Below are positions 25,511-34,156 of a stretch of DNA of 64,000 bases, in pieces. The notes below the pieces were generated by a model. That model was given only the letters and a program-made list of their open reading frames with translations. It was not told the origin of the DNA and did no database searches. The stretch comes from Catellatospora paridis (GTDB lineage Bacteria; Actinomycetota; Actinomycetes; Mycobacteriales; Micromonosporaceae), in contig NZ_ML769315.1 of assembly GCF_009720365.1 (NCBI RefSeq), positions 217,621-281,620 on the forward strand, in the 5' to 3' direction. Each line of letters starts with the position of its first letter. The stretch's first letter is position 1. The position numbers and the translations under genes were made by a program.

Positions 25511-27811
25511 TTACGGGAGGGCGTTGAGGAAGGGTTCGTGGGAGTTGCTGAACTCCCAGTTGTAGTAGCGGTCCCAGTTGATGGACCAGGTCATCAGGCC
25601 GCGGAAGTCGGGGCTGGTGCCGCCGCGCAGGGTGTAGCCGCCGCAGTTCTGGTTTTTGACCAGGCAGTTGACGGCCTGTTGGACCTGGGCGGGGGTGGTG
25701 TATCCGCCGCCCGCGCTGACCGCGGCCGGCACGCCGAACGCGATCTGGTCCTCCCGCAGCGCGGGGAACGTGACGCCCGTGTTGGCCACGGTGAAGCCTG
25801 CGGCCAGCATGTCGGTCATGGCGATGTGGAAGTCCGCCGCGCCCATGTTGTGGTACTGGTTGTCCAGCCCCATGATCGGGCCGGAGTTGTAGTCCTGCAC
25901 GTGCAGCACCGTGATGTCGTTGCGCAGCGCGTAGATCACCGGCAGGTACGAACCGGCCCGGTTGTCGCAGCCGCTGCAGGTGCCGCCGTAGAACTGGTAC
26001 CCGAGCTGCACGAAGAACGTCTCCGGCGCCATGGTCAGGATGAAGCCCGAGCCGTAGCGCGCCTTCAGCGTGCGCAGCGCGGAGATCAGGTTGACGATGA
26101 CCGGGGTGGTGGGGTTCCGGATGTCGCCGTCACCGGCGTTCAGGAACAGCGAGTGGCCCTCGAAGTCGATGTCGAGGCCGTTCAGGCCGTACTTGTCGAT
26201 GATGGCGCTGACCGAGTTGACGAACGTGTCCCGCGCCGCCGTGCTGGTGAGCTGGACCTGCCCGTTCGCGCCGCCGATGGAGATCAGCACCTTCTTGCCC
26301 TGGGCCTGCTTGGCCCGGATGGCGGCGATGAAGTCGGCCTCGCTCTCCACATTGGGGCACTCGGCGACCGGGCACTGCCGGAACCGGATGTCACCCGAGG
26401 TCACCGAGGTCGGCTCACCGAAGGCCAGGTTGATGATGTCCCACGAGGACGGCACGTCGGCCATCCGCAGGTACCCGGACCCGTTGGCGAAGCTGGCGTG
26501 CAGGTAGCCGATGAGCGCATGCTTGGGCAGCCCGGTGTTGACGCAGCCCGTGGTGGTCGCGCTGACCGCCCCGCTCTTGGCCGACTCGCCGGAGGCGTTG
26601 TACGCGGCGACGGTGTAGGCGTGCGCCGAGCAGGTGGCCAGGCCGCTGACCGTCGTCGAGGTGCCGGTCACGGTGGCCCGCACCGTCGTGCCCTCGTACA
26701 CCCGGTAGCCGGTCGCGCCCGAGGACGCGGACCAGGACAGCGACACCGAGGTGTTGGTCGTGCCGGTGACCGTCAGGCCGGTCGGCGTCGGCGGCACCGT
26801 GGTGCAGCCCGTGGTGGTGGCACTGACGCCACCGCTCTTGGCGGACTCGCCGGAGGCGTTGTACGCGGCGACCGTGTAGGTGTGCGCCGAGCACGCCGCC
26901 AGACCGGTGATCGTCGTCGAGGTGCCGGTCACGGTGGCCCGCACCGTCGTGCCCTCGTACACCCGGTAGCCGGTCGCGCCGGAGGAGGCGTTCCAGGACA
27001 GCGCGATCGACGTGTTCGTGATCGTGCCGACGGTCAGGCCGCCCGGGGTCGGCGGCACCGAGGTGCAGCCGGTGGTGGTGGCGCTCGCCGCGGAGGTCTT
27101 GGCCGACTCACCGGTCGAGTTGTACGCCGCGACCGTGTAGCTGTGCGCCGAGCACGTCGCCAGGCCGGTGATCGTCGTCGAGGTGCCGGTCACGGTGGCC
27201 CGCACCGTCGTGCCCTCGTACACCCGGTAGCCGGTGACCGTGCCGCTCGACGCGCCCCACGACAGGGCGATCGAGGTGTTGGTGACGGTGCCGACGGACG
27301 GGTTGCCCGGCACGCCGGGCACGCCGGTGCCGCCGGGGCCGTCGAGGCTGATGTCGTCGGCGAAGTAGGTGCCCTGGCCGTACCAGCCGTGCGTGTACAC
27401 GACCACGCTGGTCTGCGACGCGCCGGTGGTGAAGTTGACGGTGAGCTGCGTGAACGCGGCCGCACCGGGGGTCCAGGTGGACGCGCCGCCGTCGATGCCG
27501 AGGTACACGTAGTTGCCGCGCACCCAGCCGGTCAGCGAGTACGCCGTGTTCGGCTGCACCGCGACGGTCTGCGAGCACTTGGCGTTGTCCGATGCCGACG
27601 CCGCACCCTGCAGCGCCTTGGTGCCGGTGCGCACCGGGCTGCTCACTACAGAGCCGAGGCCGCCGGTGCAGCTCCACGGGGACAGTGTGCCGGTCTCGAA
27701 ACCGGGGTTGGCCAGCAGGTTGGCCGCCGACGCCGGGGTGGCGACGGCGAGGACGCCGACCGCGACCAGCAGCGACAGGGCGGCGGCGAGTGAGAGTGGT
27801 CTTCTGGTCAC
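25511..27811 (-). CDS. Secreted GH18 chitinase with CBM and three FnIII domains
   Basis: 766 residues. Signal peptide (about 1-29, ending ATPASA), a CBM4/9-like carbohydrate-binding module (about 30-165: NLLANPGFETGTLSPWSC ... YFADDISLDGPGG), three fibronectin III domains (about 170-425) and a GH18 catalytic domain (about 430-766). The catalytic DxxDxDxE pattern is GLDIDFEGHS near residue 548, with Glu the acid. It hydrolyses chitin outside the cell, the binding module holding substrate. The FnIII modules are near-identical copies with an exact 261 bp period. GTG 27811 has an AGGAGGG ribosome site and a strong promoter 30-60 bp upstream. Confidence 0.95.
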   Translation of the reverse strand: MTRRPLSLAAALSLLVAVGVLAVATPASAANLLANPGFETGTLSPWSCTGGLGSVVSSPVRTGTKALQGAASASDNAKCSQTVAVQPNTAYSLTGWVRGNYVYLGIDGGASTWTPGAAAFTQLTVNFTTGASQTSVVVYTHGWYGQGTYFADDISLDGPGGTGVPGVPGNPSVGTVTNTSIALSWGASSGTVTGYRVYEGTTVRATVTGTSTTITGLATCSAHSYTVAAYNSTGESAKTSAASATTTGCTSVPPTPGGLTVGTITNTSIALSWNASSGATGYRVYEGTTVRATVTGTSTTITGLAACSAHTYTVAAYNASGESAKSGGVSATTTGCTTVPPTPTGLTVTGTTNTSVSLSWSASSGATGYRVYEGTTVRATVTGTSTTVSGLATCSAHAYTVAAYNASGESAKSGAVSATTTGCVNTGLPKHALIGYLHASFANGSGYLRMADVPSSWDIINLAFGEPTSVTSGDIRFRQCPVAECPNVESEADFIAAIRAKQAQGKKVLISIGGANGQVQLTSTAARDTFVNSVSAIIDKYGLNGLDIDFEGHSLFLNAGDGDIRNPTTPVIVNLISALRTLKARYGSGFILTMAPETFFVQLGYQFYGGTCSGCDNRAGSYLPVIYALRNDITVLHVQDYNSGPIMGLDNQYHNMGAADFHIAMTDMLAAGFTVANTGVTFPALREDQIAFGVPAAVSAGGGYTTPAQVQQAVNCLVKNQNCGGYTLRGGTSPDFRGLMTWSINWDRYYNWEFSNSHEPFLNALP
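26530..27312 (-). repeat. Three FnIII-coding repeats with 261 bp period
   Basis: The same coding block recurs at exactly 261 bp steps: for example GTGCCGGTCACGGTGGCC begins at 26661, 26922 and 27183. Each unit encodes YRVYEGTTVRATVTGTST, a cysteine-containing strand (C-SAH-YTVAAYN) and GESAK. Long identical stretches imply recent duplication or ongoing homogenisation. Confidence 0.85.
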
Positions 27812-27837
27812 GGGCCCTCCTCTTAATGGATGGCCCT

Positions 27838-27870
27838 GATTATTAACTCTCTTAACTGTTAATGTCCATG
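27838..27870 (-). promoter_or_regulatory. Chitinase promoter with overlapping AT-rich operator
   Basis: On the minus strand a -35 box TGGACA (27863-27868) and a -10 box TAATAA (27840-27845) are separated by exactly 17 bp. The spacer contains TTAACAGTTAA, and ATTAAC/GTTAAT repeats overlap both boxes, so a repressor bound there would block polymerase. The AT-richness is exceptional for this window. Confidence 0.6.
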
Positions 27871-27898
27871 CCAGATTGATGAAGCTCCATTGTGGATC

Positions 27899-28876
27899 TC
27901 AGGCCAGCAGCGCCGTGGTCGCCACCCCGACCCCGACCACGATCACCGCGGACGAGGTGACCAGCGGCAGCAGCCGCCAGGCGCGGTGCGACATCCAGGC
28001 GCGCGGCGCCCGTTCCAGCCGGTCGCGCATCCGGGTCAGCAGCAGGCCGATCCCCAGCAACGACGCCGCCATCCCCGCCCCGTACGCCGCCACCAGCAGC
28101 ACGCCGTACCAGGCCCGGCCCAGCGCCACCGCGCCCAGCAGCACCACCACGGCCGACGGGCTCGGCATCAGACCACCCGCGAGCCCCATCGCCACGACCC
28201 CCCGGCCACCGGGCCGCCGCGCGCCGTGCCCGGCGCAGCCGTCGTGCCCGGCGACACCGTGCGTGCCATGTCCGCCGTGCGCCTCATGCGCGCCGTGTCC
28301 GCCGTAGCCGCCCGCGGGTGCGTGGGCACCTTGCCCGTGCCCGCCGGCCCGGTCCCGCCAGGCCCGGCGGAGCAGCGACAGCCCCACGGTGACCACCAGG
28401 GCTCCACTCAGCACGGTGAGCAGCGTGTACACCCGGTGCGGCACGAAATGCAGCCCGCCGGCCAACACCACTCCCAGGACCAGCACCCCGGCGGTATGGG
28501 TGAGCGCGACCGTGCCCGCCACCGAGACCGCCTGCCGCAGCGAACCGCGCTCGTTCACCAGGTACGTCGCCATCAGCAGCTTGCCGTGCCCGGGGGCCAG
28601 CGCGTGGCCCGCGCCGAGCGCCAGCGCCACCCCCATCGCCAGCAGGGCGAACCCCGGCGTCAGCTCCTGCCGGCCGACCAGCCCCGCGAACTCGGCCGTC
28701 AGCCGCCCCAGCAGCAGACCGTGCTCGTGGCCGTCCTCGGCCAGGCCCGCGGACCCGCCGCCGGTGTCCCCGGTCGCCCACCACACGGCCAGCCCCACGC
28801 CGACCAGCCCGGCGACAGCCGCCAGGACCGGCGCGGCACGCAGGCTCCGCCCCGCCGACCGCACTGCATCCGCCAT
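27899..28876 (-). CDS. NicO-family nickel/cobalt transporter
   Basis: 325 residues with about seven membrane helices. The family signature GAGHALAPGHGKLLMATYLV lies in the second helix region, with a second conserved helix LAGGLMPSPSAVVVLLGAVALGRAWYG. Between the halves is a cytoplasmic or periplasmic loop extremely rich in His and Gly (about residues 175-220), likely binding metal. NicO/RcnA members export or import Ni2+ or Co2+; direction is not decided by sequence. An N-terminal helix precedes an acidic, partly His-containing stretch. Downstream lies the chitinase promoter; upstream, the divergent LPXTG protein. Confidence 0.88.
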   Translation of the reverse strand: MADAVRSAGRSLRAAPVLAAVAGLVGVGLAVWWATGDTGGGSAGLAEDGHEHGLLLGRLTAEFAGLVGRQELTPGFALLAMGVALALGAGHALAPGHGKLLMATYLVNERGSLRQAVSVAGTVALTHTAGVLVLGVVLAGGLHFVPHRVYTLLTVLSGALVVTVGLSLLRRAWRDRAGGHGQGAHAPAGGYGGHGAHEAHGGHGTHGVAGHDGCAGHGARRPGGRGVVAMGLAGGLMPSPSAVVVLLGAVALGRAWYGVLLVAAYGAGMAASLLGIGLLLTRMRDRLERAPRAWMSHRAWRLLPLVTSSAVIVVGVGVATTALLA

Positions 28877-29083
28877 CGCCCGCCCCCTCGCTCTGCGGGC
28901 TCAACTCGGGACATATCGGGATAGAAACGGCTACCGATCGGTGGTATCACGCGCGCCCGTTTTATGGAGTCTCATCCGTGATAGCACGTATCCAGGGCAG
29001 AAGATCCGCGTTGACCAGGTGTGCAGCAGCCCGGCCAGCCCTCCTACCCGCCGTCCGCCCGGACGGCCAGAGAAGGACGACCC

Positions 29084-29620
29084 ATGCGTATGACCCGAGA
29101 GCAGTCCCGTCTGGCCTGCCTCGCCGCTCTCGCGACCGCGCTCACCGCGATGGTGGTCGCCTCCGTGATGTTCCTGTTCGTCGCGCCCGGCACCGCCGGC
29201 CCCGACGACCGGACCAAGCACCGCGGCTACGGCTCGCACAGCCCCTCCGCCCGCCCGAGCGACAGCCCGTCCGAGTGGCCCTCGGAAGGCCCCTCCGAGT
29301 CGGCGACGCCGTCGACCGGAGTCTCCGGCACCCACCACGACGACGGCGGGGATGACGACGACGATGACGATGGCGACGGTGGCGACCACAACGGCGATGG
29401 CGGTGGCGGCGGCGATGACGAGCTGCCGCGGACCGGCGTCTCGGGTCCGTCGACGTCGACCATCCTGCTCACCGGACTGACCGTGCTGCTGCTCGGCGCG
29501 GGCGCGCTGTGGCTGGCCGCCGCGATGTCCCGCCGCCTGGAGGGGACCCGCCTGAAGGCGCAGGCCGCCGGGGCCGTCGCCGCCCTGCGCCGTCGCCCGA
29601 GCCCCCGCCCTCGCGACTGA
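29084..29620 (+). CDS. LPXTG-type cell-wall-anchored low-complexity protein
   Basis: 178 residues. An N-terminal hydrophobic segment (about 9-35) can act as signal peptide or anchor. The middle is low-complexity: Ser/Pro/Glu repeats (SARPSDSPSEWPSEGPSES), then a long Asp/Gly tract. It ends with LPRTG, a hydrophobic segment (about 125-147) and a basic tail, the layout recognised by sortases. The basic tail is unusually long (about 30 residues). Start ATG 29084 is set by AAGGA seven bases upstream. The acidic tract could bind divalent metal, and the divergent neighbour is a Ni/Co transporter; a functional link is only a guess. Confidence 0.75.
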   Translation: MRMTREQSRLACLAALATALTAMVVASVMFLFVAPGTAGPDDRTKHRGYGSHSPSARPSDSPSEWPSEGPSESATPSTGVSGTHHDDGGDDDDDDDGDGGDHNGDGGGGGDDELPRTGVSGPSTSTILLTGLTVLLLGAGALWLAAAMSRRLEGTRLKAQAAGAVAALRRRPSPRPRD

Positions 29621-29645
29621 GCCCGACCCACACCGACCGTTTTTT

Positions 29646-29710
29646 ATAGACGGTGGCCTATCCAGATGACTTCGATCGCCGAGGATTCATCTGGATAGGC
29701 CACCGTCTAT
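29646..29710. repeat. Family C long palindrome, copy C2
   Basis: Perfect 24-base arms (29646-29669 and 29687-29710) flank a 17-base loop with TTCGATCGCCGA. A run of six T precedes the left arm. Compared with C1, one stem pair has changed from T:A to G:C on both sides. It lies between the LPXTG gene and the arabinofuranosidase gene. Confidence 0.8.
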
Positions 29711-29806
29711 CAGAGGACGGGTGTGCCCGCGCTGTTCCCGGGGTTCGGTGGAGCGATATTTTCGCGGCTGTGGACGGGGCGCGCCGGGTGCGCGAAGCTG
29801 GCCGTC

Positions 29807-31324
29807 ATGCCCGCACCCCGTACCGCCGAGATCTTCCTCGACCCGCACTTCACCACCGGTGAGGTGGACCCGCTGCTGTTCGGCTCGTTCGTCGAGCACC
29901 TCGGCCGGTGCGTGTACACCGGACTGTTCGAACCCGGCCACCCCGCCGCCGACGCCGCCGGCCTGCGCACCGACGTGCTGGCGCTGATCCGCGAGCTGGG
30001 CGTGACCATGGTCCGCTACCCGGGCGGCAACTTCGTGTCCGCATACCGCTGGGAGGACGGGGTCGGTCCGGCGGACCTGCGGCCGCGGCGGCTGGACCCG
30101 GCCTGGCGCACGATCGAGACCAACCGGTTCGGCCTCGGCGAGTTCACGGCCTTCACCCGCGCCGCCGGGCTGGAGCCGATGATGGCGGTCAACCTCGGCA
30201 CCCGGGGCATCACCGAGGCCGGCGACCTGCTGGAGTACTGCAACCATCCGAGCGGCACCACCCTGTCTGACCTGCGGGGCGCGCACGGCGCGCCGGAGCC
30301 CTACGGCATCCGGCTGTGGTGCCTGGGCAACGAGATGGACGGGCCGTGGCAGGTCGGGCACAAGACCGCCGACGAGTACGGCCGCCTGGCCGCCGAGACC
30401 GCCCGGCTCATGCGGATGGTCGACCCGTCGGTGCGGCTGATCGCCTGCGGCAGCTCCGGATCGGGCATGCCGACGTTCGGCGACTGGGAGTCGACCGTGC
30501 TCTCGCACGCGTACGACCAGGTCGACTACCTGTCCCTGCACGCCTACTACGACCCCGACGCCACCGACCAGGGCTCCTACCTGGCCAGCGCGCAGGACAT
30601 GGAACGGTTCATCACCGACGTGATCGCGCTGTGCGACGCGGCCCGCGCCCGCCACCGCTCGACCAAGCGGCTGTCACTGGCGTTCGACGAGTGGAACATC
30701 TGGTACATGTCCCGGCAGCGGCCCGGCCAGGGCGAGTGGCCGCGCGCGCCGCGGCTGCTGGAGGACGTGTACACGGTCGCCGACGCGGTGGTGCTGGGCA
30801 GCCTGCTGATCACGCTGCTGCGCCACTGCGACCGGGTCACCGCCGCATGTCTGGCGCAGCTGGTCAACGTCATCGCGCCGATCATGACCGAGCCGGGCGG
30901 GCCCGCCTGGCGGCAGACCACGTTCCACCCGTTCGCCCAGGCCGCCCGGTATGCCCGCGGCCAGGTGCTGCGACTGCACATCACGTCGCCGACTTACGAG
31001 ACCCCGAAGTACGGCGACGTACCGCTGCTGCACGCCACGGCGGTGCACGGCGAGGACGGCGTGCTGACCGTCTTCGCGGTCAACCGCGACCCGGCCGCGA
31101 GCCTGCCGCTGACCGTGCACCTCGGCGGATTCCGCACCGCCGGGCCGGTGAGCCACTCCGTGCTGGCCGACGCCGACCCCACCGCCGTGAACACGATGGC
31201 CGAGCCGGACCGGGTGACCCCGCGGGACGAGCCCGCACCCGCGGTCGAGAAGGGACGCCTCACCCTCGCGCTGCCCCCGCTGTCCTGGAACGTGATCCGC
31301 CTGCCGCTTACGGCGGCGCACTGA
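29807..31324 (+). CDS. Alpha-L-arabinofuranosidase, GH51
   Basis: 505 residues, full length for GH51. The catalytic barrel starts LFGSFVEHLGRCVYTGLFEPGHPAAD and VRYPGGNFVSAYRWEDGVG. The acid/base Glu is in CLGNEMDGPWQ (residue ~175) and the nucleophile Glu in LAFDEWNIWYM (residue ~294). A C-terminal beta-sandwich follows (about 370-505). It removes terminal arabinose from arabinoxylan or arabinan fragments; no signal peptide is seen, so it acts inside on imported oligosaccharides. ATG 29807 gives the canonical N-terminus. No transporter is adjacent; a family B hairpin follows the gene. Confidence 0.93.
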   Translation: MPAPRTAEIFLDPHFTTGEVDPLLFGSFVEHLGRCVYTGLFEPGHPAADAAGLRTDVLALIRELGVTMVRYPGGNFVSAYRWEDGVGPADLRPRRLDPAWRTIETNRFGLGEFTAFTRAAGLEPMMAVNLGTRGITEAGDLLEYCNHPSGTTLSDLRGAHGAPEPYGIRLWCLGNEMDGPWQVGHKTADEYGRLAAETARLMRMVDPSVRLIACGSSGSGMPTFGDWESTVLSHAYDQVDYLSLHAYYDPDATDQGSYLASAQDMERFITDVIALCDAARARHRSTKRLSLAFDEWNIWYMSRQRPGQGEWPRAPRLLEDVYTVADAVVLGSLLITLLRHCDRVTAACLAQLVNVIAPIMTEPGGPAWRQTTFHPFAQAARYARGQVLRLHITSPTYETPKYGDVPLLHATAVHGEDGVLTVFAVNRDPAASLPLTVHLGGFRTAGPVSHSVLADADPTAVNTMAEPDRVTPRDEPAPAVEKGRLTLALPPLSWNVIRLPLTAAH

Positions 31325-31373
31325 CGCCGCCCGAGCGCCGCCCCGTCACCGCAGGCAGCCGCCGTCGGAGGTT

Positions 31374-31421
31374 AGGAAGGGCACCTTCTTATACGCGGAG
31401 CGATAAGAAGGTGCCCTTCCT
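31374..31421. repeat. Family B palindromic repeat, copy B2 (bidirectional terminator)
   Basis: Nineteen-base arms at 31374-31392 and 31403-31421 are perfectly complementary around a 10-base loop ACGCGGAGCG. It sits between the convergent arabinofuranosidase and aldo/keto reductase genes, five bases from the latter's stop codon, as expected for a shared terminator. Confidence 0.75.
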
Positions 31422-31426
31422 TCGAG

Positions 31427-32413
31427 CTACCAGCGGTGGTGGATCTGGGGGCGGATCAGGTCGTCGTAGACCTCGGTGACGACGCGGAGCTGGTCGGGCA
31501 GGAGTGCGGGCAGGTCGGCGGCGGCGGCGTTGGCGCGGGCCTGCTCCGGGTTGCGGGCGCCGGGGATGACCACGCTGACGCCGGGCTGGTCGATGATCCA
31601 GCGCAGCGCGAACTGGGCCATGGTCGCGCCGGCGGGCACCGCCGGAGCCAGGCGGCGCACCGCGGCCAGGCCGGTGGCGAAGTCGACGCCGGAGAAGGTC
31701 TCGCCGACGTCGAACGCCTCGCCGTGGCGGTTGTAGGTGCGGTGGTCGTCGGCCGAGAACGTGGTGTGCTCGTCGTAGCGCCCCGACAGCAGGCCGCTGG
31801 CCAGCGGGACCCGGGCGATGATGCCCACGCCGGCGGCCGCGGCGGCGGGCAGCACCCGCTCCAGCGGCTTGAGCCGCAGCGCATTGAAGATGATCTGGAC
31901 GGACGCCACGTTCGGCCGGGCGATCGCGGTCAGCGCCTGGTCGCAGGTCTCCACGCTGACGCCGTACGCCGCGATGCGCTTCTCCTGCACCAGCGTGTCC
32001 AGCGCGTCGTAGACGGCCTCGTCGGAGTAGACCTCGGTCGGCGGGCAGTGCAGCTGGACCAGGTCCAGCGTGTCCACGCCCAGGTTGGCCCGGGACCGGT
32101 CGTTCCAGGCCCGGAAGTTGTCCATGCGGTAGTTGGCCGGTTCCTGGGCGACCCGGCGACCCATCTTGGTGGCCACGGTGATGCCGTGGCCGGGGCCGCG
32201 CTCGCGCAGGAACCTGCCGATCAGGGTCTCGCTACGGCCGTCGCCGTACACGTCGGCGGTGTCGATGAAGTTCACGCCCGCGTCGACCGCGGTCGCGAGC
32301 ACGGCCAGGGCATCGTCCTCACTGACGCTGCCCCAGTCCGCGCCGAGCTGCCATGCGCCGAGCCCGACCACGCTCACGTTCCGGCCTGTCCGGCCGAGGA
32401 TTCGCTGCTGCAC
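31427..32413 (-). CDS. Aldo/keto reductase
   Basis: 328 residues forming an NAD(P)H-dependent (beta/alpha)8 barrel. RILGRTGRNVSVVGLGAWQLG starts it, the catalytic Tyr is in FIDTADVYGDGRSETLIG, the catalytic Lys in TVATKMGRR, and the His in LVQLHCPP. The coenzyme region near the C-terminus reads SVVIPGARNPEQARANA. This matches the YajO/L-glyceraldehyde reductase-like subgroup. Substrate unknown. It is convergent with the arabinofuranosidase gene, and 59 bp separate it from the downstream GNAT gene on the same strand. Confidence 0.92.
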   Translation of the reverse strand: MQQRILGRTGRNVSVVGLGAWQLGADWGSVSEDDALAVLATAVDAGVNFIDTADVYGDGRSETLIGRFLRERGPGHGITVATKMGRRVAQEPANYRMDNFRAWNDRSRANLGVDTLDLVQLHCPPTEVYSDEAVYDALDTLVQEKRIAAYGVSVETCDQALTAIARPNVASVQIIFNALRLKPLERVLPAAAAAGVGIIARVPLASGLLSGRYDEHTTFSADDHRTYNRHGEAFDVGETFSGVDFATGLAAVRRLAPAVPAGATMAQFALRWIIDQPGVSVVIPGARNPEQARANAAAADLPALLPDQLRVVTEVYDDLIRPQIHHRW

Positions 32414-32472
32414 CTCGACAGCCTACGGCGACCGGCGGCGGCCGCCCCCGGCGCGCCACCGCGGCGGCCGCG

Positions 32473-33033
32473 TCACAGGTCCCGGTGCATCACGATGCAG
32501 TCGCGCCCGGCCTGGAGGTCCGGGCGGCGGTCGATCTCGGTGTAGCCGAGCCGGGTCCAGAACGCGAGCGCGGCCGGGTTGTTCACCAGCACGGCCAGCC
32601 GCACCCCGCGCCGGCCCGCCCGGCGCAGCCGGTCGTGGACCTCCTCCGCCACCGCGCGGCCCAGCCCGCGACCCGTGCGCCGGGCGTCGACCATCAGCAG
32701 CCCGATCCACGGAAACCCGTCGACCGGGTGCGCGTCCAACAGCGCCACCACACCGGCGAGCGGCGCGCCCGCGTCACCTCCGGCGGCATCCGCCTCGTCC
32801 CGGCGGGTCGGACCGCCGGAGCCGGGCACGCGGGCGAGGAACACCCCGACGCCGGGCATCGCCAGTTCCTCGGTCAACGCGCCGGCGACCTCGGTCGGGC
32901 TCACCGACTCCGGTTCCGGGCCGAAATCGCCGCTGAGGCGGTGGAAGGCGGCATTGCCGGCGTAGAGCTCCGCGAGCTCGGCCAGCACGGGCGAGCCCGG
33001 AGCGATGTCGCCGGGCAGCAGCGGGATCAACAC
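32473..33033 (-). CDS. GNAT-family N-acetyltransferase
   Basis: 186 residues. The GNAT core lies in the second half: GVVALLDAHPVDGFPWIGLLMVDA (strand beta4) followed by the acetyl-CoA pyrophosphate loop RRTGRGLGRAVAEEV, then RLAVLVNNPAALAFWTRLGYTEID. The N-terminal half, with LYAGNAAFHRLSGDF, is characteristic of a subgroup with an extra substrate-binding region. Substrate unknown. Reading the same way as the aldo/keto reductase gene, it may form a small unit with it. Confidence 0.88.
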   Translation of the reverse strand: MLIPLLPGDIAPGSPVLAELAELYAGNAAFHRLSGDFGPEPESVSPTEVAGALTEELAMPGVGVFLARVPGSGGPTRRDEADAAGGDAGAPLAGVVALLDAHPVDGFPWIGLLMVDARRTGRGLGRAVAEEVHDRLRRAGRRGVRLAVLVNNPAALAFWTRLGYTEIDRRPDLQAGRDCIVMHRDL

Positions 33034-33058
33034 CGACCGAGGGTACGCCCGTGGCTGG

Positions 33059-33244
33059 TCAGCCCTGGTCGTGGCGGTTGCGCCGCGCCGGGTTGTTCGC
33101 CTTCTCGATGGCGCGCACCAGCTCGACCTTGGTCATCTGCCAGCGCCCGGTGATGTTCAGCTTCTTCGCCATGCCGAGCAGCTGGTCCTTGGTCTGGTTC
33201 GACTGGTATCGCAGCTTGCTGCGCATCTCCCGTTGGATCGGCAT
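33059..33244 (-). CDS. Small basic SAP/Rho-N-like protein
   Basis: 61 residues, strongly basic. SNQTKDQLLGMAKKLNITGRWQMTKVELVRAIEKAN resembles the helix-extended-helix of Rho N-terminal or SAP-like domains, in which TKxEL repeats bind nucleic acid. It starts MPIQREMRSKLRYQ and ends in NNPARRNRHDQG. ATG 33244 is followed by only this domain. Function unknown; nucleic-acid binding is inferred. It lies directly downstream of the CBS-BON gene (26 bp), so they are probably cotranscribed. Confidence 0.7.
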   Translation of the reverse strand: MPIQREMRSKLRYQSNQTKDQLLGMAKKLNITGRWQMTKVELVRAIEKANNPARRNRHDQG

Positions 33245-33270
33245 CGGGCCTCCCGCTAGTTCGATCCTGC

Positions 33271-34008
33271 CTACTCGATCCCCAGCGTGCCGTCGCGGGG
33301 ACGCTCGGGTCCGTCCACCTCGGCGTTGAACTCGTAGCGCCGGTTGAGGTGGCCGGTGTCGTCGTACTCGAAGGTCAGCGAGTTGACCACGTCGATCACG
33401 CCCGGCACGCCGCGCACCAGGCGCTCGGCGATCTGGGCCGAGCTGCGCCGGCCGGTGCCGCCGGTCAGCGTGACCACGCCCTCGTCGACGGTCGCGTCGA
33501 TCTCGGGCGGTTGCACGAAGAGCATGCCCTGGATGATGTCGTGCACCACGTCGTGCCGGATGGCCTCGTCCGAGCGGCGGTACGTGCGCAGCAGGTCGCG
33601 CCGCGACACGATGCCCACCAGCATGCCCTCGGCGTCCACCACCGGCAGCCGCTTGAGGTGCTCGTCCTCCATGATCCGGGCGGCCGCGACGACGGAGGCG
33701 CCGGGCGCGACGGTGATCACCGGGCTGGTCATCAGATCCTCGGCCTGGTCGCCCTCGGCCTTGGCCCGCACCACGGCGCGCCGCCGGCGCTCGAACAGGT
33801 GCCGCTGCGGCTCCTCGCCGGACAGGGCCAGCTTGTGCAGCAGGTCGGCCTCGGAGACGATGCCGACCACCACGCCGCCGGGGTCGAGCACGGGCACGGA
33901 GCTGATCCCGTGCTCGGCCAGCCGGTCGATGATCTCCTTGTACGGCGTCGCGGTGCCCACACTGATCACCGGTGCGGACATCACCTCCCGCACGGTCCGC
34001 ACCGTCAT
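33271..34008 (-). CDS. CBS-CBS-BON domain protein
   Basis: 245 residues. Two CBS domains span about 1-60 (VMSAPVISVGTATPYKEIIDRLAEHGISSVPVLD) and 90-150 (LMTSPVITVAPGASVVAAARIMEDEHLKRLPVVD). A basic linker (FERRRRAVVRAKAEG) lies between them. A BON domain spans about 165-225 (IDATVDEGVVTLTGGTGRRSSAQIAERLVRGVPGVIDVVNSL). CBS pairs bind adenine nucleotides; BON domains bind membranes or proteins. Such proteins are common stress-related actinobacterial regulators. ATG 34008 is chosen as the start of the first CBS domain; it is divergent from the DUF6158 gene. Confidence 0.9.
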   Translation of the reverse strand: MTVRTVREVMSAPVISVGTATPYKEIIDRLAEHGISSVPVLDPGGVVVGIVSEADLLHKLALSGEEPQRHLFERRRRAVVRAKAEGDQAEDLMTSPVITVAPGASVVAAARIMEDEHLKRLPVVDAEGMLVGIVSRRDLLRTYRRSDEAIRHDVVHDIIQGMLFVQPPEIDATVDEGVVTLTGGTGRRSSAQIAERLVRGVPGVIDVVNSLTFEYDDTGHLNRRYEFNAEVDGPERPRDGTLGIE

Positions 34009-34156
34009 CGGCGTACCCCCTCGTTCGGCCGGTGTGACCCACCCGCGCAGGCCAGACTGGAGAGGTAGCCACCGCGGCCGGTGGGTATGTGCCCACTGTG
34101 ATCGTACCGAGCCGGACGTGCCCGTCCGGCCCGGTTGACCCACCCGGAGGTGCATG

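Noticed and set aside
31374-31421. Family B copy B2 as an insertion-sequence end
   Set aside because: No transposase gene or target duplication is seen, and its location between convergent genes fits a terminator better.
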